From NCBI RefSeq assembly GCF_000835495.1, contig NW_015622547.1, positions 1,178,001 through 1,242,000 on the forward strand: DNA of 64,000 nucleotides. The letters run 5' to 3'. Within the stretch, counting starts at the first letter, position 1. Every line of letters begins with the position of its first letter. The notes under the pieces were generated by a model. That model was not told the DNA's origin. It worked only from the letters and a program-made list of their open reading frames with translations, and did not search any database. Positions 33,503 to 42,854 of the stretch are shown here, in pieces. The translations under genes were made by a program, and so were the position numbers. Source of the stretch: Cladophialophora immunda (taxonomy: Eukaryota; Ascomycota; Eurotiomycetes; Chaetothyriales; Herpotrichiellaceae).

Positions 33503-34247
33503 GACGGCCGGCGAAGGCTGATTCTTTCTGCTTTGCTTCAAGACAACGACAAAGAAGAAAGTGGTGTGGAGCGATGGAGGAGCCCGGATTCTTATTGCGG
33601 GGGTCAACGACTTTAAGCTGGAGGGGAAGGACAGGCAAAGCAACACAGGTAGGATTTCAGCGACAACGGGGAAGAGAGCGAGGTTATGTACTTGTTGAGC
33701 ACTATTTCATCTTGTTTGTAAGAAGAGACATTTTTGGGGATCAGTGGTCCCTATCCGATGGAATTCTCTCGTTTGACCCGCGAGTCGTCAAACCAAATAT
33801 TTAATCAATCAGACAAAAGGGCAAGAGATGACGTGCTTGTTGATTAGGGGATCCAGGCACCTCCCAGGCACGACAGGCAGTTTCTGCAGGCCTAGGGAGC
33901 CCAGAACGCCAATGCCGGGCGGGCGAAAGGCTCCTCCGCGTTTAAATTTAGTGGCCCCTCGCCCCTACGCCGGCCTGGCGCCCATCCAAAGGGCGTGATG
34001 ACAAACCCATTCCAGAGGCAATTGCAGTAGTTGCCGCTTAACCACGGCTAGCCCCGCCAGTGCTGGGAATACTTGCTCCCACAGACACCAACCACTTCTC
34101 TCTCATTAACCAATAGGCAGGTCGTCGTGGTGAGTATTGGCTCGATAAATGGTCCGCTGGAAGGTGTCAGATAATGTCGACGAGCAGTATAGCCTTCTCC
34201 AGCAAGCAGAATGCGCACAACCACATTCGATCGCTTGCAGCTTCGTG
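33503..34247. other. Intergenic, CYS3 promoter and 3' flank of RPC25
   Basis: An AT-rich patch (AATATTTAATCAATC) lies near 33796-33810 and a CRE-like ATGACGTG near 33828-33835. No gene is supported. Confidence 0.4.
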
Positions 34248-35166
34248 TCACCACCAGTCCACACCGCCCAGCCCAGGCTCGCCCATTGATGCCTGAACCA
34301 AGTTAGAAACAGCTTCCACGGCCCGTGATCTGGACATTATACCTCGATAGAGTAGGGCACTCTATGCTCTACCACCGGGTCTGGTTCAGGCTCGCCCGGT
34401 TTCCTGATCTTGGGAGGTGTTGGTGCTTGGTCATTCCACTTTTCGGCCTCGACACGTATGTTGACGATCGTGCCTTCGTCGAGGTAGATTGGATCACCTT
34501 CAGTCTCCCAGACCCAGGTCTTTTCGGTCTCGTTGCTGTTGACGGCTCAATACGGCGTTCGGAGGTGTTTGTTCCTTGGCTCGACTCACTAGACACAACC
34601 CTCGAACAGCATGGTTGGCGGGACAAAAATGTCGTCGAAGAATCGGGTTGTAACTTGACGCCGTAGAGTTAGCTCCCTGTTCGAGAAGCAGTGTGTACGA
34701 CTTACCCCGAATGCCTTCAGGTGTACATTTCTGGATAACGCCGGTAATGATCTCGCCTTTGAAGGGTCGAAACACAATCATTCGGAACTGAACTTTTCCT
34801 CCCTATCAGCTCCAAGGTAATCGAGGAGTCAAAAGACTTGATATACCATTGACATTGGCATTTCCCGTGCCATGACCGATCAAGCCATCAGAAGCTTTCA
34901 GCAGATCATACATGCAAATGCACAGCCCGACCTTCTGCACAACCTGGCACCGGGGTCAGAAATTGAAATCCAAGTACGTTGGAGAAGCAGACTTTGTTTG
35001 AATATTTCTCATTGATGCGATCTTCGAGGTCTTGCCGGGTAATTTGGTTGTTCACAAATCCATGTGGCGGTATTTGCACGACATCGTCGAAGGTGGTCTA
35101 CCGAATTAGTATTCCCTAGAATCCCGACCTGGCGGAGTGATGAAGCAACCGTACGAGGATGAACAT
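34248..35166 (-). CDS. RPC25: RNA polymerase III subunit Rpc25 (RPC8)
   Basis: Seven exons, 35166-35155, 35097-34993, 34943-34847, 34792-34706, 34653-34590, 34535-34343 and 34292-34248, join in consistent phase to 200 residues. The start MFIL-TTFDDVVQIPP resembles Rpc25. Signature stretches are GLCICMYDLLKASDGLIGHG, GNANVNVQFRMIVFRPFKGE, the OB-fold core RFFDDIFVPP(T)MLFEG and the end GLGGVDWW. Rpc25 pairs with Rpc17 to form the stalk of Pol III, homologous to Rpb4/7, and is required for initiation on tRNA and 5S genes. All donors are GTA/GTG or GTC types, with short introns of 44-57 bp; the second intron uses GTCTGC. Exon 1 encodes four residues only. Confidence 0.92.
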
Positions 35167-35483
35167 ATTCCTACGGGATGCGCAGAAGATTCCGTGATTG
35201 TGACTCGGAGGGAACGAGACGTAGCATGTTCTGGGACTCAGAGAGGGCGGGTATGTATTGGAAAGCCGTCACGACGAGATTGAGTGGTATAGGAAAATCT
35301 TTCTGGACATAAAAGCGCCTTTGATGGAGGTTCCGCTGTGGCGCCGCTTTAGACAGCAAATAGTCTTGGCGGGCTGCTTTTCATCTCCCAAGGGAACGTT
35401 GGGAATAACGAATCTCGCTCCATCGGCCACCTTTCCACCTTGATCTTGCCAGTGTCGCCATTGCCACTGTTGCCATCGCTGCC
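35167..35483. other. Short intergenic region between two minus-strand genes
   Basis: This is the promoter and 5' UTR of RPC25 and the 3' flank of the adenosine-kinase-family gene. Nothing further is seen. Confidence 0.4.
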
Positions 35484-35966
35484 CTACGCTTTATATCCGA
35501 TCATCCGTAGAAATGCCTTGCGCTTTGCTATGTCCGCTTCACCTTCGATGCCTTTGGGACTGAAGCCATCCACAACGCCTAGAATTCCCCGTCCCTGCTC
35601 TGTCTGTGCCACGATAACCTCCACGGGATTCGCTGTAGCGCAATAGATGCGACAAACTTCGGGAACAGTCCGGATGGCACCAAGGACATTCAGAGGATAC
35701 ATGTCCCGTAGGAAAATGATGAAGCTGTGGCCGGCTCCGATGGCCATGGCGTTTCGCTGGGCCAAAGCGACAAGCTCTGGATCGGTTCCTGAATAACGGA
35801 TCAAGCAGACGTCCGACGCCTCACAGAAGGCAAGGCCGAATTTGGCTCCCGGCACAGCGTTGAATATAGCCTCGTGGAGGTCTTCGACCGTTTTGATAAA
35901 ATGGGAGTGGCCTAGGATCAGATTGAGGCCCTGCGGGTTATCGATGAGAACGGTTTTGAGTTCCAT
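35484..35966 (-). CDS. Adenosine-specific kinase family protein (PF04008-like)
   Basis: An intronless frame encodes 160 residues. The protein matches the prokaryotic adenosine-specific kinase family along its whole length: an N-terminal NLILGHSHFIKTVEDLHEAI, GAKFGLAFCEAS, GAGHSFIIFLRDMYPLNVL, VCRIYCATANPVEVIVAQT, then GRGILGVVDGFSPKGIE and a final Arg/Lys-rich KRKAFLRMIGYK. The family is known mainly from archaea and bacteria, with a biochemical description from hyperthermophilic archaea; the cellular role in fungi is unknown. No targeting signal is visible. Its start is the first ATG of the frame (MELKTVLIDNPQ), close to the family start. It lies downstream of nothing obviously related. Confidence 0.85.
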   Translation of the reverse strand: MELKTVLIDNPQGLNLILGHSHFIKTVEDLHEAIFNAVPGAKFGLAFCEASDVCLIRYSGTDPELVALAQRNAMAIGAGHSFIIFLRDMYPLNVLGAIRTVPEVCRIYCATANPVEVIVAQTEQGRGILGVVDGFSPKGIEGEADIAKRKAFLRMIGYKA

Positions 35967-36700
35967 ATCTTGCCAGTTCGCTTGATTCTTGAGATGTCGC
36001 TCAGTGTATTTAACATAGTATCTTTTTGGACGTGTTGGGTAGCCTTATATCCGGCTGATTTTACAGTCAACGCCATCAGGTGATGTTTAATTCTCACCTG
36101 TTCCATGCCATGTTTCCACAGCCTCCGACCCATTGAATCTTTGTGTATGACGAACGAGTGCACCGTTGCGTGACAGACTGGCTCTAAATGACATGGGCGT
36201 CTGCATCGCAAGGCGTCGAATTTGTTCGCTTTTACTTGCACATACCTGCGTCCGCGTACTGTTTGATGCGTTTGCTTTCCCAAGCCTCAGAAACGAATAA
36301 TCAACCTCAAATATGAGTCCAAGACAATGTCAAATGCATAGTGCCTATTAAAATAGACATAACCATGTATTGGTCCACTGGCGATGCAGATTTTGAAGTA
36401 CGGAGGAAGTTGTGTTGGATGGAGTGTTGTCTCTTGTAGATGGCGAGTGGAGGATGAGCAGGGCGGCGAGGGATTGGTCAAAGGTGATGCCGGATTCCAG
36501 CCTTGCCGCTCAGCCTTGCGCGGCGGGCCTCTTCCAAACAAAAATTTGGGGTTCGCCGCCGCTGCTCGCTTCGCGCAACTATTTCCAAACTTTTCTGCTT
36601 GGTAAACTAGGCACGCGGGCATTTTGTCTTGTGTCGTGTATCTAGATGATCCAAAAAGTATTTTAGCAGTGCTCCCTGCACTTGTCGTTGCACCTTCTGG
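35967..36700. other. Intergenic, divergent promoter
   Basis: This lies between the adenosine-kinase-family gene (minus) and the NUFIP-like gene (plus). No coding feature is supported. Confidence 0.45.
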
Positions 36701-38227
36701 ATGTCAGGCCAGCCCTTCTCTTTCCCTCCTCCGCCTCCACCTCCTCCCAAGACAACGGAAGGTGCTCACCCGCACACCCAGACCTTTCAGGGCAGCAGAG
36801 GGTCATTCAGGGGCGGTCATTCTTTCAGAGGACATGCAAGAGGTGGTCGTGGAGGATATGGAAATAGTCGTCCAGGGCAGACTACATCGACCGCAGTGTA
36901 CAGTCAGAATCGATTCCAGAAACCCTTGAATAATGGTCCACAAAGGGGCGGCTTTCTCAACGCCGCGCAGAAGCGGGATCATAGCACTGCGTTTGCCCCG
37001 GTCCACCAACACCGCCCGCGGCCTACGGCTGCGCCCGCGGTACCTAGCTTCAACGCTTCGATCGAACATCTGTTGACTCGCAGACCATCTGTTGATCAAA
37101 CTAGCCAGAAATCACCTGAGCCCAAAAAAGTAGAACCCAGAAAACACAATGTCCTTGGTTTAACTCCTGCAAAATTTGACCAAGATTCCGATCCAGAAGA
37201 CGACGAAGATGAAGAACAGCGCCTGGCGAACAAAGCGACGTCGGGCGTGGGTGGTTACATATTCGAATACAATGGACATCCTCTCACTCTGCGGACTCGG
37301 GAAGAGATATTGACTTGGCTCTCAGAAAGAAAACGGCGCTACCCGACAGAGGCGCGGAGAGCGGCGGCGAAGAAGGAGGCTGAAGAGAAGAAGCGAAAAT
37401 GGGAGGAGGAGCAGCAGGCCAAACGAGAGGCTAGAAAAGAGCTTCTGGCCAGAAGAGAACAAGAAAGAGCCGAAAGACTGAAAGCAACGGACAAAACGAA
37501 ACAGCCACGCGAACATAACCGGAGTTCTCGGAGTCGGGAGGAGACCACAAACACAGATGCCGCCGCTCGAGCCAAATTGAAAGCCGATAAGTTACGAAAG
37601 AGAGCTCTCAAAGCGCAACAGCAGTTGGAGAAAGCGGAGGAAGCGTTGCGGATTGCTGAGATGAAAGGGACTTCCTTAAATTCCTCGAGTACCGCCACGA
37701 TACGCAGTCCATGTCCAACCCCAGAAGCTGGCGATGTCTCGTCCAATTCTGACCTCACAGACTCAGATGTCACCTCATCCTCTGGCTCGTCCACAAGCTC
37801 CGGCTCAGACTCCGATACAGATTCGGATGCTAGCTCTGATTCAGGTTCCATTCCAGAAGTAACGAGCGCTAAACAGGCGTCTGGTGCTCATGCCTCTCTA
37901 CCGCCGGGACCACGGTCGGCAAGGCCTCAAGCGCCTCAACTCTGCAAACATTTTGCTAAGTACAAAACTTGCAAATGGGGCTCAAGCTGCCGCTATTCGC
38001 ATGATATCATTCGAAAGGACGGGAGAAGCGACAAGGGAACAACCACGAGTCTGCACAAACATTCAACAACTACCGCTACCGGCAACGTACGGAGGAAAGG
38101 ATTGTGGCAAGTCATGGTGGACAAGGAGAAAGAAGAAAGCAGGAAACGCCTGCTAGGTGCCATCATTGGCCTGGGAGAGAAAGGACTGCTTGAGAGTCCA
38201 TCACAGAAGGCAGACGGCACTATATAG
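36701..38227 (+). CDS. NUFIP1/Rsa1-like protein with C-terminal CCCH zinc finger
   Basis: A single frame encodes 508 residues. A Pro-rich start ([12 protein letters not shown]) is followed by an RGG-type stretch (about 32-55) typical of RNA-binding tails. The conserved NUFIP1 segment is at about 183-215 (TLRTREEILTWLSERKRRYPT), which in Rsa1/NUFIP1 contacts Snu13/15.5K during box C/D snoRNP assembly. A Lys/Glu-rich helix region and a Ser/Asp-rich region lie between this and a CCCH finger, C-x8-C-x5-C-x3-H (CKHFAKYKTCKWGSSCRYSH, about 415-434). Human NUFIP1 has a C2H2 finger N-terminal to its motif, so the finger type and position here differ. The gene converges with the hydrolase gene, leaving 100 bp between stops. 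Confidence 0.85.
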   Translation: MSGQPFSFPPPPPPPPKTTEGAHPHTQTFQGSRGSFRGGHSFRGHARGGRGGYGNSRPGQTTSTAVYSQNRFQKPLNNGPQRGGFLNAAQKRDHSTAFAPVHQHRPRPTAAPAVPSFNASIEHLLTRRPSVDQTSQKSPEPKKVEPRKHNVLGLTPAKFDQDSDPEDDEDEEQRLANKATSGVGGYIFEYNGHPLTLRTREEILTWLSERKRRYPTEARRAAAKKEAEEKKRKWEEEQQAKREARKELLARREQERAERLKATDKTKQPREHNRSSRSREETTNTDAAARAKLKADKLRKRALKAQQQLEKAEEALRIAEMKGTSLNSSSTATIRSPCPTPEAGDVSSNSDLTDSDVTSSSGSSTSSGSDSDTDSDASSDSGSIPEVTSAKQASGAHASLPPGPRSARPQAPQLCKHFAKYKTCKWGSSCRYSHDIIRKDGRSDKGTTTSLHKHSTTTATGNVRRKGLWQVMVDKEKEESRKRLLGAIIGLGEKGLLESPSQKADGTI

Positions 38228-38327
38228 GATGCAAACGTTCTCTCAGTTATTATTTCACCATCCAACCATCTTTCGATGAAGCAAGCGGTTACGCACTCAT
38301 GAGCGTTTTAGCGACTTCGCGCTGGCT

Positions 38328-39857
38328 TTAATACATCATTTGACCCTCCCGTTCGCAATCCCTCCGAAGCAAATCCACGACAAACCCCCGCCCTTCTCTC
38401 CCTTCCCTGATCCCAATCACACCCCCTCCGCCTGCCAGAGGGAAACAATGCATTTGCCCTTCCCACACCAACCACTTCCCCGTCACGCCGAGCCTCTGGC
38501 ACTTGCGCATGAACTCGATCCCGTCCGGCGCCAGCACGTCGTGCGTGCCCAGGACCCCGTGCACGTTTACCTGACGGTCCTTCAGAGCGTGGAAGGCGGC
38601 TTCAGGGTTGCGGAGGGGCGAGACGCTGGAATCGGCAAGCGGGATCGCTCCGTACGAGGACGGATCCTGGTTCTTGGGACCGTGGCCGTTGCCGTCGCTG
38701 TTCCTGTTCCCGGTCCAGACTTCTGCGACCTCCCGCGTCAATGCTGCCGTGAGGACACAGTCGAGCTTGTCCGCCTCGCGAATTTGCGGGTTGCTGTTCG
38801 TCAGGTCCGTAGGAGCTGAGATGCTGATCAGGGACGTGAGTGGGAATCTAGGACTCGTCCTCGGTGTCCCGTTGGGTGGTCGCATGGTCCCATCGTCGGC
38901 GAGGGATGGATCCGCTCTGGGAGAGACTTGCTGCTGCTGCTGCTGCTGCTGCTGTGGTGTCAATGCATAATTCTGCACGGCCCAGAATCCCAGACTCAGC
39001 ACGACGTTCCCACCGCTGCTGTCACCCATCAGACTCAGCGTATCCCCATTCTCCACCGCCTCGTCCAGCACCTTCGTCAACCACTGCTTGAGAACCCGCA
39101 GACTCTCTCTCGCCGGACTGTTCGGCGCGAGCGGGTAACTCACGAGGACCAGCTCGATGTCCATATCCCGACGCAAGATGTCGGCACGTGGACTATTCTC
39201 GGCGGCTGGAGGGTGAAGACGACGGTTCGCCAGGTCCTGCGTGAGCAGGGCCAGGAAGCGCCAGTGCTCGGGCGCAGGAGGGGTTTGGAACCCGCCGCCG
39301 CAGAAGTAGTAGACGCGGTGTCTGCGTCCGCAGCCTCGAGGATTCACGGCCTGTCCGTGGTGGCCAGTGCTGCCGTCGCTCACCACGCCACTCGCGAGAT
39401 TCCCAAATCCCCCACCGCCAGCGGCAGACATCCCATCCCCTCTTGGGCCCCCTGCCCTTTCAACGCCCCCTTTCCCCTTTCCCCCGGTCGCGCGAACCCG
39501 GTACATCCACACGCCCTCACACCGCGTCTCGGCGATCTCAACGTTCCGCTTCTTCGGCGGCGACAGACGCGGCGACCCCGCCGGCTGGGCTGGGTCGCGG
39601 GGCCGGACGAGACGAGGACGGAGCGGCTTGATCACGGCTCGCAGCACGCGGTAGAGCAGCGAGAGGTCGGCCCGCGTGGTGATTTCCACGCCGTGGGGGA
39701 CCGGCGCGCGAGGCTGGCCATCGTGGTGGTGTCTGGGGCGGTTGCTCGCCGTCGTTGTTGCTGTCGTTGTCGTGGGAGGAGTGGTCACTGTTGACGCGTC
39801 GTGTGGGAGTGAATGGATGGCTTCTTCGACAGGAGGACGGTCTCGTGCTTGGAGCAT
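38328..39857 (-). CDS. Alpha/beta-hydrolase fold protein (alpha/beta hydrolase 3 / HSL-like)
   Basis: A single frame encodes 509 residues. An oxyanion-type CGGGF stretch (about 186-190) replaces the usual HGGG. The nucleophile elbow is GDSSGG (about 276-281), the acid candidate is in GTHDVLAPD and the catalytic histidine is in GQMHCFPL. This is the layout of the hormone-sensitive-lipase-like esterases. The N-terminal 120 residues are polar and His/Arg-rich with no clear signal peptide. A nine-glutamine run (about 302-310) lies in the loop after the nucleophile helix. The native substrate cannot be predicted. A DNA-level in-frame (CTG)8 on the plus strand encodes the glutamine run. Confidence 0.82.
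   Translation of the reverse strand: MLQARDRPPVEEAIHSLPHDASTVTTPPTTTTATTTASNRPRHHHDGQPRAPVPHGVEITTRADLSLLYRVLRAVIKPLRPRLVRPRDPAQPAGSPRLSPPKKRNVEIAETRCEGVWMYRVRATGGKGKGGVERAGGPRGDGMSAAGGGGFGNLASGVVSDGSTGHHGQAVNPRGCGRRHRVYYFCGGGFQTPPAPEHWRFLALLTQDLANRRLHPPAAENSPRADILRRDMDIELVLVSYPLAPNSPARESLRVLKQWLTKVLDEAVENGDTLSLMGDSSGGNVVLSLGFWAVQNYALTPQQQQQQQQQVSPRADPSLADDGTMRPPNGTPRTSPRFPLTSLISISAPTDLTNSNPQIREADKLDCVLTAALTREVAEVWTGNRNSDGNGHGPKNQDPSSYGAIPLADSSVSPLRNPEAAFHALKDRQVNVHGVLGTHDVLAPDGIEFMRKCQRLGVTGKWLVWEGQMHCFPLAGGGGVIGIREGREGRGFVVDLLRRDCEREGQMMY
38928..38954 (-). repeat. CAG microsatellite encoding polyglutamine
   Basis: Eight CTG units plus one TTG on the plus strand encode nine glutamines in the hydrolase reading frame. 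Confidence 0.95.
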
Positions 39858-40946
39858 GATTGCTCCGTCTGTCTCCTCGGGCGGTATGCTTTGTCTTGCC
39901 TTGTCCTATCGTATACCGTTTCGTCTCGTCTCGTTCTCTTCCCTCGTTTCTTGCCCGGTATATAGATCCTAGGACCCCATCTCCGAGTGAAATCACCTCG
40001 GGCGTCCAGAGGATGTACGTATCAAGGGTCGCCAATGGTGAGTAGACGTCAGACCAGATGCGAGGCAAAAGCACCGAGGGATCGACGAGACACACAGATC
40101 GGCTTGTATGTTGTCTGGTATCTCGCTCCTAGGTAGTCACAATGCACACGATCATGAATCCGGCCGCCACCAACTCTACCTAGATACCATGTATTTGGAG
40201 ATGCGATCTGCCTAGATTCCTAGAACACATGCATCATCATACATGGCTTCACAACACCACCACTTCGTACCCGTGACTCGCCTCGAGAGTTGGTATGCAT
40301 CTCACCACTCAGGAAAGAAAAGTCGTCGACGTCATGATTCATTAGAAACCGAGTTACGTGAACAGGCTTTCCCCCATGATTCCCATTCAGACTCCAGCCG
40401 GCGCCTTGCTCCAGTCCACGTACCCACCCCGAGCGACCGACCACCCAGGACAAGGTTGGGAGGCCGATCTGAGGATCTTCGTATTAGCCACACCACTTGC
40501 GTGATAAGCGAGCAATAGTGCCAAAACCCGGTGAGATTGAGTAAAGATCCGTCTCGACTCAAGACCTTCCAAGTGCCAACAAGTACGAGGTACGCAGGCA
40601 CGTAGGTCAACTTTAAGAACCCAACCCGGACCTGAGTAAACCAATTTGTATCTCATCGCCAAACAACAACTGATGTCCAAGTACGGTGTACAACACCACG
40701 CTTGCTTCCTCGAATTTTATTATTGTTGTGAATATCCCCAACATACACACACACAAGTGGAAAATCAGCTCCCTATTGCGTCTTTTGCTCGCCTTTTGAC
40801 TTTCTTAACCACATAGCTCAGGAGTAAGTGTTGCCCATGGTCCGACCATCCATCCTCCCGAAGTACTCTAGGGCCTTTGGATCAAGACATCGAGCTTACC
40901 TTCCGACCTGACTGTGTCTCGATCCAGCCTTCACCGCGGCCACCCT
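39858..40946. other. Intergenic
   Basis: This is the promoter of the hydrolase gene and the 3' flank of the RBR ligase gene, both on the minus strand. Several CCTAG(G/A)TA-like motifs occur near 40130-40220. No gene is supported. Confidence 0.4.
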
Positions 40947-42854
40947 TCATTCGTGCCTCCGGGATAGATCGCCATATATTTGTCGACTCGTGGCTGATTC
41001 GTATCCTGGTAGCGGAGATGGGTTGCTGTGGCGTAGCGTAGGTGTAAACCACGTCTGAGATGCTTCTGGAAGCGACGTGAAGATTAAATTTGGCATCATG
41101 GTTCCAGGGTGCATTCCAGGGAACGTGTTTTGGCCAGGGCCAGAAAGCCAAGGTGGTTGCTCAAATGGAACAAATGAAAGTGGCATCGAGCTTCCAGGGT
41201 GCATTCTAGGGATCATGTTTTGGCCAGAGGCAGAAAGCCAAGGCGGTTGCTCAAATGAAAATGACATCGGAGGCGCCGCTGACCGAGGGGCATTTCTTTC
41301 AGCGGGATTTGAGATAGATTCAGTGCCTGAACGTCCCAAAATCGACATGGAGTCACCATATATTGATTCGGGAGGTGTAATTGGCTCGTTTCTGGCCTCT
41401 GTATTGTTCCCTTCATTGTCACTAGGTCGGATCCCAGCAGAAGGAGAATATATCGGAGGTTGTGGTCGGGTGGTTTCCCGTGGCCCTGATGTATTCATAT
41501 ATGGATCTGAAGTGGAAATCCCAGAGATTGCCTTCGAAGCAACTCTAGCGCGGTGTCTAGCAGGACGAGGTACCTCGGAGTTCAGTTTGCAGAGAGGAAC
41601 TTTCTCTCCAGCTAGTGGATTGGACGAGGAAGTCGCTTCTGGCCCAGCAGAATCAACGCTCCGCAGAAGTCTCCTTGATGATCGACGGCGTGCAATCACC
41701 TCTTCGATTTCATGCACGTTAGGCACACAGCCGCATTGGGCCGGATAGCTCGTATTCGCTCCACATTTGTAACAAAAGCGCCCACCGCACGAGCAATGGA
41801 TCTGGTCGCATCCGTCGATCCTCTCGACCAGATTCTTGCAGCTCGGGCATTGTTTCCATTGCTTGCTTCTAGCGAGTGTGCGATCCCTCACGTCCATCAA
41901 GTCTTCAAGGCTCTTGCAGGGGTCGCCTTCAGCTCCGACATGGTCAGCGCGTCCTTGTTTGCATTCCACACAGGTCTCGGCACCGCAGTTGGAGCACAAG
42001 AGAAACTTTTCCTTGTTACCAGTCTGACTCGAGGGAATGTAACGACTGCAGAACTTGTTAGAGCAATAGACCGGGTTGGGGGCTGAGTATTCTTCATGAA
42101 CGCTAAGATAGCGGGACCAGACTGCCTCATCAAGATGTTGTTGGATTGAGCCAATGTCCATGGGCAGCTGAGCATAGCAGCATTTTGGTGGCCAGGAGAT
42201 TCTGTTGGCGGTGCCAGCGCTGACAAGTTGATTGAGACAAGTTCGGCAATAGCAATGACCACAATCGAGAAAGATGGGGACCTTCACTCGGTCGAAGCAT
42301 GCTCGGCAAACGACGACCTCGCCTTCTCCGGGCTCCGAAAATTGAGTGCGCCTCAATTTGCATCTTCGTCTGGCCTGTGGAGAATGCGCATGGATTGCAC
42401 GTTTCTTAACCGTCTCCTGGTGATGCTCCGGATTCCTGTCTGGAGACCCCTTTAGGAGAGCCGCATCTCCAACAGCTACCCTAGAATCTTGCAAATTATT
42501 AGTGGTGGGACGCGGATCAAGGTCCACGGGGTTCTCCTGACGTGGTTGGCTTGTCATTTTGGGGCTTGAATCTGTCGTCTGTTCAAGTACTTCGACGTCG
42601 AACAGAGTTAAAGTGTCTGAATCCCCGCGCCAGAATGCGAGAAAAGCTGAGAGGTGCTCAGTGAGACCAATAGCCCGCCTCGTTCTGCGCAAGATGACTT
42701 TGGGTATGGCGGAGACGTGGTTGCCTGAGACGGCTCCAGTACCAGATTGACCGGAGCTATGACCAGTGTGATGCTCTGTCTTTTGTATTCTTCCATTGTT
42801 TGCCATAATCTGTGACGCGTGGGGTATCGTAGGAAGGAGAGGGGAGTCGAACAT
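40947..42854 (-). CDS. RBR-type E3 ubiquitin ligase (RING1-IBR-RING2)
   Basis: A single frame encodes 635 residues. The first RING starts CRACFDRVKVPIFLDCGHCYC (about 183-226). An in-between-RING domain follows (YCSNKFCSRYIP ... CSNCGAETCVECK, about 264-313). RING2 is at 336-364 (CPSCKNLVERIDGCDQIHC), where C354 corresponds to the catalytic cysteine that accepts ubiquitin in RBR ligases. There is no Ariadne domain. The C-terminal 260 residues are low complexity and include two adjacent 30-residue copies (FEQPPWLS(A/G)(S/P)GQN). The start may be either the first ATG (MFDSPLL) or residue 17 (MANNGRIQ); the latter has a better context. Substrate unknown. Confidence 0.88.
   Translation of the reverse strand: MFDSPLLPTIPHASQIMANNGRIQKTEHHTGHSSGQSGTGAVSGNHVSAIPKVILRRTRRAIGLTEHLSAFLAFWRGDSDTLTLFDVEVLEQTTDSSPKMTSQPRQENPVDLDPRPTTNNLQDSRVAVGDAALLKGSPDRNPEHHQETVKKRAIHAHSPQARRRCKLRRTQFSEPGEGEVVVCRACFDRVKVPIFLDCGHCYCRTCLNQLVSAGTANRISWPPKCCYAQLPMDIGSIQQHLDEAVWSRYLSVHEEYSAPNPVYCSNKFCSRYIPSSQTGNKEKFLLCSNCGAETCVECKQGRADHVGAEGDPCKSLEDLMDVRDRTLARSKQWKQCPSCKNLVERIDGCDQIHCSCGGRFCYKCGANTSYPAQCGCVPNVHEIEEVIARRRSSRRLLRSVDSAGPEATSSSNPLAGEKVPLCKLNSEVPRPARHRARVASKAISGISTSDPYMNTSGPRETTRPQPPIYSPSAGIRPSDNEGNNTEARNEPITPPESIYGDSMSILGRSGTESISNPAERNAPRSAAPPMSFSFEQPPWLSASGQNMIPRMHPGSSMPLSFVPFEQPPWLSGPGQNTFPGMHPGTMMPNLIFTSLPEASQTWFTPTLRHSNPSPLPGYESATSRQIYGDLSRRHE
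41102..41271 (-). repeat. In-frame 90-bp tandem duplication in the RBR ligase gene
   Basis: Two copies begin at 41102 and 41192 on the plus strand, sharing CCAGGGTGCATTC and a following GAAAGCCAAGG. They encode two 30-residue copies of a Pro/Trp-containing segment. Confidence 0.9.
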
